Shown here: piece after piece, positions 17,376 through 25,863 of the stretch
How the letters are laid out: the number at the start of each line of letters is the position of its first letter
Numbering within the stretch: position 1 is the first letter of the stretch
NCBI GenBank assembly: GCA_963706885.1
Contig: CAVPNX010000031.1
Coordinates: 186,001 to 250,000 of the forward strand
DNA: 64,000 nt
From: Prado023 sp963706885
Lineage (GTDB): Bacteria; Actinomycetota; Actinomycetes; S36-B12; CAIYMF01
Direction: 5' to 3'
Notes under the pieces: generated by a model
The model's input: the letters and a program-made list of their open reading frames with translations, nothing else
What the model was told of the DNA's origin: nothing
Database searches by the model: none
Made by a program: the position numbers and the translations under genes

Positions 17376-20105
17376 ATGGACGATGCCGCGCTGACCACGT
17401 TCCGCGGACTCTACGAGTTCGGGCTGGACGGATTCCAGGAGCGGGCGTGCGAGAGCATCCTGCGGGGGCGTGGCGTCCTGGTCGCGGCCCCCACCGGGTC
17501 GGGCAAGACCGTCGTGGGCGAGTTCGCGGTCCACCTGGCCATGGCCAGGTCGACCAAGTGCTTCTACACGACCCCGATCAAGGCGCTGTCGAACCAGAAG
17601 TACAACGACCTGGTCGACCGGTACGGTGCGGCCCGGGTGGGGCTGCTCACCGGCGACAACTCGATCAACGGCGAGGCCCCGGTGGTCGTCATGACCACCG
17701 AGGTGCTGCGCAACATGCTCTACGCCGGGTCGCACACCCTGACCGGCCTGGAGTTCGTGGTCATGGACGAGGTGCACTACCTGGCGGACCGGGAGCGGGG
17801 CCCGGTGTGGGAGGAGGTGATCATCAACCTCCCCGAGCACGTCAGCGTGGTCGCCCTGTCGGCGACCGTGAGCAACGCCGAGGAGTTCGGGGCCTGGTTG
17901 GCCGAGGTGCGTGGGGACACCGACATCGTGGTCGAGGAGCACCGGCCGGTCCCGTTGTGGCAGCACGTGATCGCCGACGGGACCCTGCACGACCTGTTCG
18001 TCGACGAGCGCGGCAGGGCGGTGAACCCCGAGCTGGTGCGGCTGGCCCGCGACGACCAGAGGATCGACAAGGCCCGACGTGACTTCCGTGGGGGAGGGGG
18101 GCGCCACGGCGGCCCGAACCGTCCGGCGCCCGGGCGCCCCGAGCGGGGTGGGCGTCGACCCCGGTCGATCCCGGGCACCCAGCGTCCGGATGTCATCAGG
18201 TCCCTGCAGCGGGCCGACCTGCTGCCCTGCATCAACTTCATCTTCAGCCGCGCGGGGTGCGAGGCAGCTGTTGAGCAGTGCCTGCACGCCGGCCTGCAGC
18301 TGACCACCCCCGACGAGCGCCTGGAGATCCGCGAGCGGGTCCTGGCGAGGTTCGTCGACCTGCCACCCTCGGACCTGGCGGTCCTGGGGTTCGACGGGTG
18401 GCTCGACGGGCTCGAGCGAGGCATCGCCGCCCACCATGCAGGGCTGATCCCGACCTTCAAGGAGGCGGTCGAGGAGCTGTTCCAGGAGGGCCTGGTGAAG
18501 GTGGTGTTCGCCACCGAGACCCTGGCCCTGGGCATCAACATGCCCGCCCGTGCGGTCGTCCTGGAACGGCTCGTGAAGTGGAACGGGGAGACCCACGCCC
18601 CGATCACGCCGGGGGAGTACACCCAGCTGACCGGCCGCGCAGGCCGCCGGGGCATCGACGTCGAGGGCCACGCCGTGGTGGTGTGGCACCAGGGGATCGA
18701 TCCCGGGGCGCTCGCCGGCCTGGCCTCCACCCGCACCTACCCGCTGGTGTCCAGCTTCCGGCCCTCCTACAACATGGCCGTGAACCTCGTCGGCGGCGTG
18801 GGCAAGTCCGCGGCGCGCGAGGTCCTGGAGTCCTCGTTCGCGCAGTTCCAGGCCGATCGGGGGATCGTCGGGCTGGCCCGTCAGATCCAGCGCAACGCCG
18901 AGGCGATCGCCGGCTACGAGGAGTCGATGGGCTGCCACCTCGGCGACTTCGCCTCGTACGCGGCCATCCGCCAGGACCTGTCGGCCAAGGAGAAGGGGAT
19001 GGCACGCGCGGGAGCCGCCGCGCGGCGCAGCGAGGCTGCCGAGGCCCTGGCCGACCTGGTCCCGGGAGACGTGATCGTCGTGCCCACCGGCCGCCGTGCC
19101 GGGGTGGCCGTGGTGATCGACCCCGGGCTGTCCCTCGGCGAGGACCCGCGCCCCTTCGTGCTCACCATCGATCGGCAGGTGCGTCGGCTGGGCACCGTGG
19201 ACTTCCCGGTGCCGCCCCAGGTGCTCGACCGCGTGCGCATCCCGCGCACGTTCTCCCCGCGGTCGGCCAACTCGCGTCGCGAGCTGGCGGCCCTGCTGCG
19301 CACCCGCACCGACGGGATGGACATCCCCAGGCCCGGGCGTCGTGGGCGCGCCCACGACGAGGACGCCGAGCTCGCCGCGCTGCGTGCCCGGATGCGGGCC
19401 CATCCGTGCCACGGCTGCGCGGACCGGGAGCAGCACGCCCGGTGGGCCGAGCGCGCCCACCGACTGAGGACCGAGACCGCGGGCCTGCAGCGCCGGCTGG
19501 AGGGACGGACCAATTCGATCGCCCGGCAGTTCGACCGGATCTGCGAGGTGCTCATGGAGCTGGGCTACCTCACCGGCGCCGTGGACACCCCCACCGTGAC
19601 CGACGCGGGCGCGCAGCTGTCACGCATCTACGGCGAGTCGGACCTGCTGGCGATGCAGTGCCTGCGCGAGGGCCTGTGGGACGACCTGAACGCCCCGGAG
19701 CTGGCTGCAGCCTGCTCGGCGCTGGTCTACGAGTCCCGGGGCAGCTCCGAGCCGGGCGCCGCACCGCCGCGGGTGCCCGGGGCGATCGCGGTGACCCTCG
19801 ACGAGACGATGCGCATCTGGGGGGCGCTCGAGGTCCTCGAGCGCCGTCATGGGCTGCCGGCCACCCGGCAGCCGGACCTCGGCTTCGCGTGGGCAGTCCA
19901 CCGCTGGGCGGCTGGCGGGACCCTGCGCTCGGTGCTGACCGGCTCGGAGCTCACCGCGGGGGACTTCGTCCGCTGGTGCAAGCAGGTCATGGACTTCCTG
20001 GGCCAACTGGTGGCGGCCGGTCCGGGTTCCCCCCTGGCCGAGTCGGCGCGCACCGCGATCGACTCGATCCGACGCGGGGTGGTGGCGGTCACGATCGCCG
20101 AGTGA
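17376..20105 (+). CDS. helY: Ski2-like DEAD/DEAH-box RNA helicase (HelY)
   Basis: A 909-residue superfamily-2 helicase: motif I APTGSGKT (38-45), motif Ia TTPIKALSNQ, motif II DEVH (131-134), motif III SATVSN (162-167), motif VI QLTGRAGRRG. The C-terminal part matches the DSHCT domain of Ski2/Mtr4. Between the two RecA domains, residues 232-266 form an Arg/Gly-rich insert. The position after tatC is the same as Rv2092c (helY) in M. tuberculosis. Probable role: RNA unwinding in decay or ribosome processing; the substrate is unproven. Confidence 0.93.
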   Translation: MDDAALTTFRGLYEFGLDGFQERACESILRGRGVLVAAPTGSGKTVVGEFAVHLAMARSTKCFYTTPIKALSNQKYNDLVDRYGAARVGLLTGDNSINGEAPVVVMTTEVLRNMLYAGSHTLTGLEFVVMDEVHYLADRERGPVWEEVIINLPEHVSVVALSATVSNAEEFGAWLAEVRGDTDIVVEEHRPVPLWQHVIADGTLHDLFVDERGRAVNPELVRLARDDQRIDKARRDFRGGGGRHGGPNRPAPGRPERGGRRPRSIPGTQRPDVIRSLQRADLLPCINFIFSRAGCEAAVEQCLHAGLQLTTPDERLEIRERVLARFVDLPPSDLAVLGFDGWLDGLERGIAAHHAGLIPTFKEAVEELFQEGLVKVVFATETLALGINMPARAVVLERLVKWNGETHAPITPGEYTQLTGRAGRRGIDVEGHAVVVWHQGIDPGALAGLASTRTYPLVSSFRPSYNMAVNLVGGVGKSAAREVLESSFAQFQADRGIVGLARQIQRNAEAIAGYEESMGCHLGDFASYAAIRQDLSAKEKGMARAGAAARRSEAAEALADLVPGDVIVVPTGRRAGVAVVIDPGLSLGEDPRPFVLTIDRQVRRLGTVDFPVPPQVLDRVRIPRTFSPRSANSRRELAALLRTRTDGMDIPRPGRRGRAHDEDAELAALRARMRAHPCHGCADREQHARWAERAHRLRTETAGLQRRLEGRTNSIARQFDRICEVLMELGYLTGAVDTPTVTDAGAQLSRIYGESDLLAMQCLREGLWDDLNAPELAAACSALVYESRGSSEPGAAPPRVPGAIAVTLDETMRIWGALEVLERRHGLPATRQPDLGFAWAVHRWAAGGTLRSVLTGSELTAGDFVRWCKQVMDFLGQLVAAGPGSPLAESARTAIDSIRRGVVAVTIAE

Positions 20106-20158
20106 CGCGCCGATCTGCGACGCAATCGTGACGTGTCCACGACCCCGTTGGGCTTGGC

Positions 20159-20695
20159 GTGGACCGGATCCGGGAGCAGTATGGAGGTGTGGTCAGCCAA
20201 CGACTGCGCAGCGGGCACGCCCTGGTAGGGGCGTTGTCGGTCGACGGTCGTGAGTTCGCCGCCCGGCCGGTGCCGGGCACCGGGGTGGGCAGGGTCTCCG
20301 GGCTGTGCGTGCGGGGCACGTCGCCGCAGTCCGTGCGTGCCGCGCTGGACTGGATGCCCGGTCGCATCCTGGTCCTGGCCGACTCCGGCCTGGCCGCGGA
20401 GTGCCTGGTCTCGGTGGCCCGCAGCGCGCACCTGGACACCCTCTCGGGGATCGTCGTCCTTGCTGATCCCGGCACCGACCTCGGCCCGCTGAGCCAGGTC
20501 GACAGTGCCGTGCCCGTCGTCGTCGTCTCGCGGGAGTCCGACCAGGAGCGGGTCCGTCGGGCCCTGCGGCTGGTCGTGGAGGTGCGCGCCGGTGACCCCG
20601 GGACCGTCGACCTGCGGACCGCCGCCCCGCCGCGTCCCCGGCGAGGGGGCAGTGCCTCGATCGTCCTGGGCACCCCGGGGACCGTCCGGAACTGA
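20159..20695 (+). CDS. Conserved hypothetical protein between helY and the exonuclease gene
   Basis: A 178-residue protein starting at GTG 20159. I do not recognise a family. It alternates hydrophobic strands and helices (RILVLADSGLAAECLVSVA, IVVLADPGTDLG, VPVVVVSRESD), which suggests a Rossmann-like alpha/beta fold, and it ends in a basic, disordered tail. There is no signal peptide and no membrane segment. It occupies the slot of the membrane protein Rv2091c in M. tuberculosis but does not look like one. It converges on the exonuclease gene with 8 bp between stops. Confidence 0.7.
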   Translation: MDRIREQYGGVVSQRLRSGHALVGALSVDGREFAARPVPGTGVGRVSGLCVRGTSPQSVRAALDWMPGRILVLADSGLAAECLVSVARSAHLDTLSGIVVLADPGTDLGPLSQVDSAVPVVVVSRESDQERVRRALRLVVEVRAGDPGTVDLRTAAPPRPRRGGSASIVLGTPGTVRN

Positions 20696-20703
20696 CCGGC
20701 GAG

Positions 20704-21625
20704 TCAGCCCGCGGCAGCCAGCGAGTCCGCCAGCGCGCCCTGCAGCCGCTGCACGGGGGCCTCCAGGCCCCAGCGCTCGGCCAGCTCGGCCAGGGCCGGG
20801 GTGTCGGCTGGTCCGGGCGGGATGGCCACCGCCACCTCGGGCAGTGGCACCTCAGCTGCCCGCACGACCTGCTCCGCGCGCGCCAGGTAGTCACGATTGT
20901 CACGCAGGGCCGCGCGGATGCGTGGGCTCACCGTGGCGTCCTCGACCTCGACGGCGGCCAGGATCCCGGCCATGTCCGAGAAGCGTCCCAGCAGGCTGGC
21001 TGCCGTCTTCGTGCCGATCCCCGGAACCCCGGGCAGCCCATCGGACGGGTCGCCCCGCAGGATCGCCAGGTCGGTGTACTGGTCGGGCCGGACCCCGTGC
21101 GCGGCAACCACGCCCGCCTCGTCGAGGACCTCCACCCGGCGGATCCCGCGGCCGGTGTAGAGCACCCGGATGCCCGCGGCGTCGTCGACCAGCTGGATGA
21201 GGTCACGGTCGCCGGTGACCACCTCGACGGGTTCGCCACGTGCCGCATGCCGTCGGGCCAGCGTGGCCATCACATCGTCGGCCTCGTACCCGGGGGCACC
21301 GACGCGGGCGACGCCCAGGGCCGCCAGCACCTCGGCGATGATCCCCACCTGGGGCCCGAGGCGTCTCGGGCTCGTCCTCCGCGCCGTCGGCCGCCACGCG
21401 GTGGGCCTTGTAGGACTCGAGCAGCTCGACCCGCCACTGGGGCCGCCAGTCGTCGTCCCAGCATGCGACGAGCCCGCTCGGCCGGCGGGAGGCCACCAGG
21501 GCGGTGCACATGTCCAGGAACCCACGCACGGCATTCACCGGCGTGCCATCGGGGGCGGTCATCGACTCGGGCACCCCGTGGAAGGCGCGGTAGTACAGCC
21601 CGGCGGAGTCCAGCAGCATCAGCAT
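20704..21625 (-). CDS. 5'-3' exonuclease (Pol I N-terminal-like), one frameshift
   Basis: This is a stand-alone flap/5' exonuclease like Rv2090. The 5' part (21625 down to about 21362) reads MLMLLDSAGLYYRAFHGVPE, WDDDWRPQWR and YKAHR. The 3' part shows GYEADDVMATLA, VEVVTGDRDLIQLVDD, GDPSDGLPGVPGIGTKTA: the acidic metal sites and helix-hairpin-helix. The frame breaks near 21360. Removing one C restores EPETLGPQVGIIAEVL and a 306-residue protein. All catalytic acids are present, so a sequencing error is the likelier cause. The neighbours keep the M. tuberculosis order. Confidence 0.85.
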
Positions 21626-21666
21626 GGCCCGAATCCTGCCACCGGAGTGGGGAGTAGCGTGCAGGC

Positions 21667-22809
21667 ATGACCGATCGCCTCCTGCCGACCCCTGAGGCCG
21701 GCGACCTGCTCGACCTCACCGCAGAGATCGCCGACCGTGAGCTGGCGCCCCGGGCCGCGGCGGCGGAGGCCGCCGGCGAGTTCCCGCGCGAGGCCTTCGC
21801 CACCCTGGGTCGCGCCGGCCTGCTGGCGCTGCCGTACCCCGAGGAGATGGGCGGCGGTGGCCAGCCGTACGAGGTGTACCTGCAGGTGCTCGAGGAGCTC
21901 GCCGCCCGGTGGATGACGGTCTCACTGGGGGTGTCGGTGCACGTCCTGTCCTGCTTCCCCGTTGTTGCCTGGGGCACCGACGCCCAGCGGGAGCGCTGGC
22001 TGCCGAGCATGCTCGGGGGCGCGTCCCTGGGCGCCTACTGCCTGTCCGAGCCGCACTGCGGGTCCGACGCCGCGGCGCTCACCACCCGCGCCGACCTGGT
22101 CGAGGACCACTACCGGGTGACCGGGACGAAGGCCTGGATCACCCATGCCGGGGTGGCCGACTTCTACAACCTCATGGTGCGCACGGGAGGTTCCGGGGCG
22201 ACGGGGATCAGCTGCCTGATCGCCCCCGCGGACACACCGGGGATGTCGTTCGCGACCCCGGAGCACAAGATGGGCATGATGTCCTCACCCACCGCGCAGG
22301 TGCTCCTCGACGGGGCACAGGTGCCCGCCCGGGACCTGGTCGGACAGCCCGGGGACGGCTTCCGGATCGCCATGCAGGCCCTGGACGCCGGACGCCTGGG
22401 GATCGCGGCCTGTGCCGTCGGCCTGGCCCGGTCGGCACTGGCCGAGGCTGTCGCGTACGCCCGCGACCGACAGGCCTTCGGCCAGGCGATCGCCGGCTTC
22501 CAGGGCCTGCAGTTCATGCTGGCCGACATGGACACCCAGGTGCACGCCGCCCGGGCGCTGCTGCTGGAGGCCGCGCGCCTGAAGGACGCCGGGCGCCCCT
22601 TCACGCTGCCCGCCGCCCGGGCGAAGCTGCTGGCCACCGATGTTGCGATGCGGGTGACGACCGACGCTGTGCAGGTCCTCGGCGGCGCCGGCTACACCAC
22701 GGACTTCCCGGTCGAGCGCTACATGCGCGAGGCGAAGGTCCTGCAGATCGTGGAGGGCACCAACCAGATCCAGCGCGTGGTCATCGGTCGTGCGCTGGCC
22801 CGCGGCTAG
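21667..22809 (+). CDS. Acyl-CoA dehydrogenase
   Basis: A 380-residue flavoenzyme with the three-domain acyl-CoA dehydrogenase layout. Seen are YCLSEPHCGSDAAAL (FAD and substrate loop), KAWITHAG, DRQAFGQAI, and QVLGGAGYTTDFPVERYMREAK followed by the catalytic glutamate in VEGTNQIQR. It oxidises, or run in reverse with an electron-transferring flavoprotein reduces, short-chain acyl-CoA at the alpha-beta bond. Standing 9 bp before the Lrp gene and beside kamA, it may act on crotonyl/butyryl-CoA, the end of the lysine pathway; that assignment is inference from position. Confidence 0.9.
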   Translation: MTDRLLPTPEAGDLLDLTAEIADRELAPRAAAAEAAGEFPREAFATLGRAGLLALPYPEEMGGGGQPYEVYLQVLEELAARWMTVSLGVSVHVLSCFPVVAWGTDAQRERWLPSMLGGASLGAYCLSEPHCGSDAAALTTRADLVEDHYRVTGTKAWITHAGVADFYNLMVRTGGSGATGISCLIAPADTPGMSFATPEHKMGMMSSPTAQVLLDGAQVPARDLVGQPGDGFRIAMQALDAGRLGIAACAVGLARSALAEAVAYARDRQAFGQAIAGFQGLQFMLADMDTQVHAARALLLEAARLKDAGRPFTLPAARAKLLATDVAMRVTTDAVQVLGGAGYTTDFPVERYMREAKVLQIVEGTNQIQRVVIGRALARG

Positions 22810-22818
22810 GATCGGACC

Positions 22819-23256
22819 ATGGAGGACATCGACCGCCGCATCGTCGAACTGCTGTCCGTCGACGGACGGATGTCCTTCACCGACCTGGGCAAGGAGACCG
22901 GCCTGTCCACGTCGGCGGTGCACCAGCGGGTGCGCCGGCTGGAGAAGCGCGGCGTGATCCGGGGCTATCGTGCCGTCGTCGACCCCGAGGCCCTCGGCCT
23001 GCCGATGACGGCCTTCGTGTCCATCAAGGCCTTCGACGCCGCAGCCGAGGATGAGGCCCCCAAGAAGATCGCCAAGGTCAAGGGTGTCGAGGCGTGCTAC
23101 TCCGTGGCCGGGGATGAGGCCTACATCCTCAAGGTGCGGGTCGGCTCCCCGCAGGGGCTGGAGGCCCTGCTCAGCGACATCCGCTCGATCGCCGGGGTGT
23201 CGACCCGGACCACGGTTGTGCTGTCGGTCCCGTTCGAGGGCCGGGTCGTCCAGTAG
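22819..23256 (+). CDS. Lrp/AsnC-family transcriptional regulator
   Basis: The 145 residues contain an N-terminal winged helix-turn-helix (DRRIVELLSVDGRMSFTDLGKETGLSTSAVHQRVRRL, about 4-40, cited here by its ends only) and a C-terminal RAM ligand domain with GVEACYSVAGDEAYILKV. Such proteins form dimers to octamers that sense amino acids. Lying directly next to lysine genes, it is likely their lysine-responsive regulator. A perfect palindrome suited to it lies in the kamA-kdd gap. It is probably co-transcribed with the acyl-CoA dehydrogenase gene. Confidence 0.92.
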   Translation: MEDIDRRIVELLSVDGRMSFTDLGKETGLSTSAVHQRVRRLEKRGVIRGYRAVVDPEALGLPMTAFVSIKAFDAAAEDEAPKKIAKVKGVEACYSVAGDEAYILKVRVGSPQGLEALLSDIRSIAGVSTRTTVVLSVPFEGRVVQ

Positions 23257-23278
23257 CTGCGCTGCTCGCGCCCGCGGC

Positions 23279-24699
23279 TCAGCTCGGATCGTCCAGGGCG
23301 TGCCTGGCCCACCAGCGCTGCCCCTCCTCGGGCAGGGTGTGGATGGGGTCGTAGTACCGGTAGTTGCGGTCCAGGGCGTAGGGATCGTCGAACTCGATCC
23401 CGGTGCGGTAGTTCTTGGTCCACTCCGAGATCCCGAGGGCCCGGTCGTAGGAGTGCACCTGGTGCACCCAGCGCTTGCCGACGAACGGCACGTCACAGAC
23501 GATCCGGGGGGTCGCGAAGCCCGGGCAGGTAGCCCATGATCGCGTGCTGCAGCTCCTGGGCCTTGTGCAGCGGCACGCGCCAGTGCTCGGCGTTGGGGAT
23601 CATGTCGCACATGTAGAAGTAGTAGGGCATGATCCCCGCGCCGTCGAGCAGCGTGAAGCTCAGGTCGAGCAGGTCCGTCGGAGGTGGCGTTCACGCCCTC
23701 GAGCAGGACGCCCTGGTTGCGCACGTCGCGCACGCCTGCGTCGAACATCGCCCGCACCGCGTCGGCGACGATCGGGGTGATCGACGCCGCGTTGTTGACG
23801 TGGGTGTGGATCGCCAGCGAGACCCCGCGCGAGCGGGCCTTCGCGGCCACCCGGCCCATGCCGTCGACGACGTCGGGGGACAGCCAGTGCTGGGGCAGGG
23901 CCATCAGGGCCTTCGTGGCCAGCCGGATGTCGCGGATGTTGTCGATGTCCAGCAGCTGGTCGAGGTAGGACTCCAGGCGCGCCCAGGGGAGGTTCGCGAC
24001 ATCCCCACCGGAGACGACCACATCGCGCACGTGGGGGTGCGTGCGCAGGTAGGCCATGTGCGCCTCCTGCCGGTCGACGGGCTTGAGGACGAGCTTGAGC
24101 TTGTCCACGGTCGGCGTCGAGTTGCCCACGAGGTCCATGCGGGTGCAGTGCCCGCAGTACTGGGGGCAGGTGCTCAGCAGCTCGGCCAGCACCTTGGTCG
24201 GGTACCGGTGGGTCAGTCCCTCGGCGACCCACATGGCCTGTTCGTGCAGCGAGTCCCGCGAGGCGTACGGATGGCTGCCCCACTCGGCCAGGCGATCGGT
24301 GAACATGGGCAGCATGTAGCGCCGGATCGGGTCGCTCTGGAACGCCTCGGTGAGTGACCCGGGACCCGAGGGCCGCGTGTCGCGCATCATCGTGTTGATC
24401 ATCTGCGGCGGGACGAGCATCGACATCGTGGCCCTGTGGGCGAGGTCCGCATCGAGGTCGTCGTAGACCGCCTCATCGAGCAGATCGCCCATCAGGTCGC
24501 GCAACTGGCGCGAGTTCTTGATGCAGTGCGCACGCTGCCACTGGGCGGTGCGCCACTGCTCCTCGGTGACGTCGGCCCATCCGGGGAAGCGGGTCCAGTC
24601 GGGCTCCGAGAGGTGCACCCGCAGGTAGGTGTACGGCTGGTCGGGGACCGACGCATCGGGTACCGCGGCGGGCAGGAACGGGTCAAGGATGTCCGTCAT
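23279..24699 (-). CDS. kamA: KamA-family lysine 2,3-aminomutase (radical SAM), two frameshifts
   Basis: This enzyme would convert L-lysine to beta-lysine with SAM, a 4Fe-4S cluster and PLP. The N-terminal 340 residues are intact and carry the radical-SAM cysteines in TCPQYCGHC (178, 182, 185) and VVSGGDVANL. The frame breaks near 23682 and near 23519; removing one base at each joins DLLDLSFTLLDGAGIMPYYF and FATPRIVCDVPFVGKRWVHQ, giving 472 residues. The PLP-lysine region reads VPFVGKRW instead of the clostridial GGGGK, so this is the variant found in some actinobacteria. It is divergent from the kdd operon. Confidence 0.85.
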
Positions 24700-24743
24700 T
24701 CGGGCAGCATAGCGGAAGGATTGTGTGCCGTGGAAGCCTGCGA

Positions 24744-24758
24744 ACGAAGTATCTTCGT
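24744..24758. promoter_or_regulatory. Perfect 15-bp palindrome ACGAAGTATCTTCGT, candidate Lrp operator
   Basis: A 6-bp inverted repeat around TAT lies 45 bp from the kamA start and 44 bp from the kdd start, the exact middle of the divergent promoter region. Lrp/AsnC proteins bind palindromes of about this length and an Lrp gene is next door. Assignment is inferred from size, symmetry and place. Confidence 0.55.
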
Positions 24759-24801
24759 GTCGTGTCCATGGGTAGGCTGGGCAGCGGAGCAGAGGAGGGC
24801 C

Positions 24802-25863
24802 ATGGATCACCGCACCGCACGCGCCGTCGGCGTGCATCGAGTTCTCGAGCCGGAGGGCGTCCTGCCGCAGGCGGCGTGGCGCCTGGATGCCTCGCCGGCG
24901 ATCGGCCCTGATGAGGTCCGGGTCCGGGTGCGTCGCCTCAACCTCGACGCGGCGAGCTACCAGCAGCTGCGCGACAAGCACTTCGGGGACGGCGCCCGGG
25001 TGCGTGCCGAGGTCGCCGGGATCATCGCCAGCCGCGGCAAGATGCAGAACCCGGTCACCGGGTCGGGAGGGATGCTCATCGGGGTTGTCGAGGAGGTCGG
25101 ACCGGAGTCACCCCTCGGGCTGGCGGTGGGGGACCGGATCGCCACCCTCGTGTCCCTGACACTCACCCCGCTGCTGGTCACCGACGGGCTGGCGTCCTGG
25201 GACGGCGAGTCCGAGCAGGTGCCCTGTGACGGCACCGCGATCCTGTTCCGCCGGTCCATCGTCGCGATCCTGCCGGACGACATGCCCGAGGAGCTGGCGA
25301 TGTCGGTCAACGACGTGTGCGGCGCCCCGGCGCTGACCGCACGCGTGGTGCGCGACTACGTGGCGCGGGGGATCACCCCGACCGTCGCGGTCCTCGGTGG
25401 GGCCGGCAAGAGCGGGTCGTTGAGCCTGGCCGCCGCACGCGCGGAGGGCGCAGGTCCCACGGTCGGCATCGTGCCGGTCGAGCGCGAGGCCGAGATCCTG
25501 CGCGCCTCCGGGATCGCCGACCTCGTGGCCCTGGCCGACGCGCGCGACCCGGTCGGTGTGGCCGATGCGGTGGCCGGCGCACTCGGGGGTGGGGCCGACA
25601 TCACGATCGTCTGCGTGACCGTCCCGGGCTGTGAGCACGGTGCGGTGCTGGCCACGGCCGAGGGCGGCACGGTCATCTTCTTCTCGATGGCGACCTCGTT
25701 CACCGCAGCGGCCCTCGGCGCCGAGGGGCTGGCCGCGGACGTCACGATGCTCATCGGCAACGGCTACACCCGCGGGCACGCCGCCTACGCCCTGGACCTC
25801 CTGCGCACCGACCCGGCGATCCGGGCGCTGTTCGAGGCGCGGCTGGCCGGCGAGTCCCGATGA
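24802..25863 (+). CDS. kdd: L-erythro-3,5-diaminohexanoate dehydrogenase
   Basis: Kdd oxidatively deaminates 3,5-diaminohexanoate to 3-keto-5-aminohexanoate with NAD(P) in lysine fermentation. The ATG follows AGAGGAGGG by a few bases; 353 residues match the family. Characteristic are GVHRVLEPEGVLPQAAWRLD near the start, the GKMQNPVTGSGGMLIG segment (about 74-89), and a Rossmann nucleotide site VAVLGGAGKSGSLSLAAA near 195-212. An open frame extends far upstream but overlaps kamA and is not coding. Its stop overlaps the next ATG (ATGA). Confidence 0.93.
   Translation: MDHRTARAVGVHRVLEPEGVLPQAAWRLDASPAIGPDEVRVRVRRLNLDAASYQQLRDKHFGDGARVRAEVAGIIASRGKMQNPVTGSGGMLIGVVEEVGPESPLGLAVGDRIATLVSLTLTPLLVTDGLASWDGESEQVPCDGTAILFRRSIVAILPDDMPEELAMSVNDVCGAPALTARVVRDYVARGITPTVAVLGGAGKSGSLSLAAARAEGAGPTVGIVPVEREAEILRASGIADLVALADARDPVGVADAVAGALGGGADITIVCVTVPGCEHGAVLATAEGGTVIFFSMATSFTAAALGAEGLAADVTMLIGNGYTRGHAAYALDLLRTDPAIRALFEARLAGESR

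Noticed and set aside
22285..23275. Minus-strand frame continuing beyond the kamA end
   Set aside because: It is antisense to the acyl-CoA dehydrogenase and Lrp genes and only exists because kamA has frame breaks.
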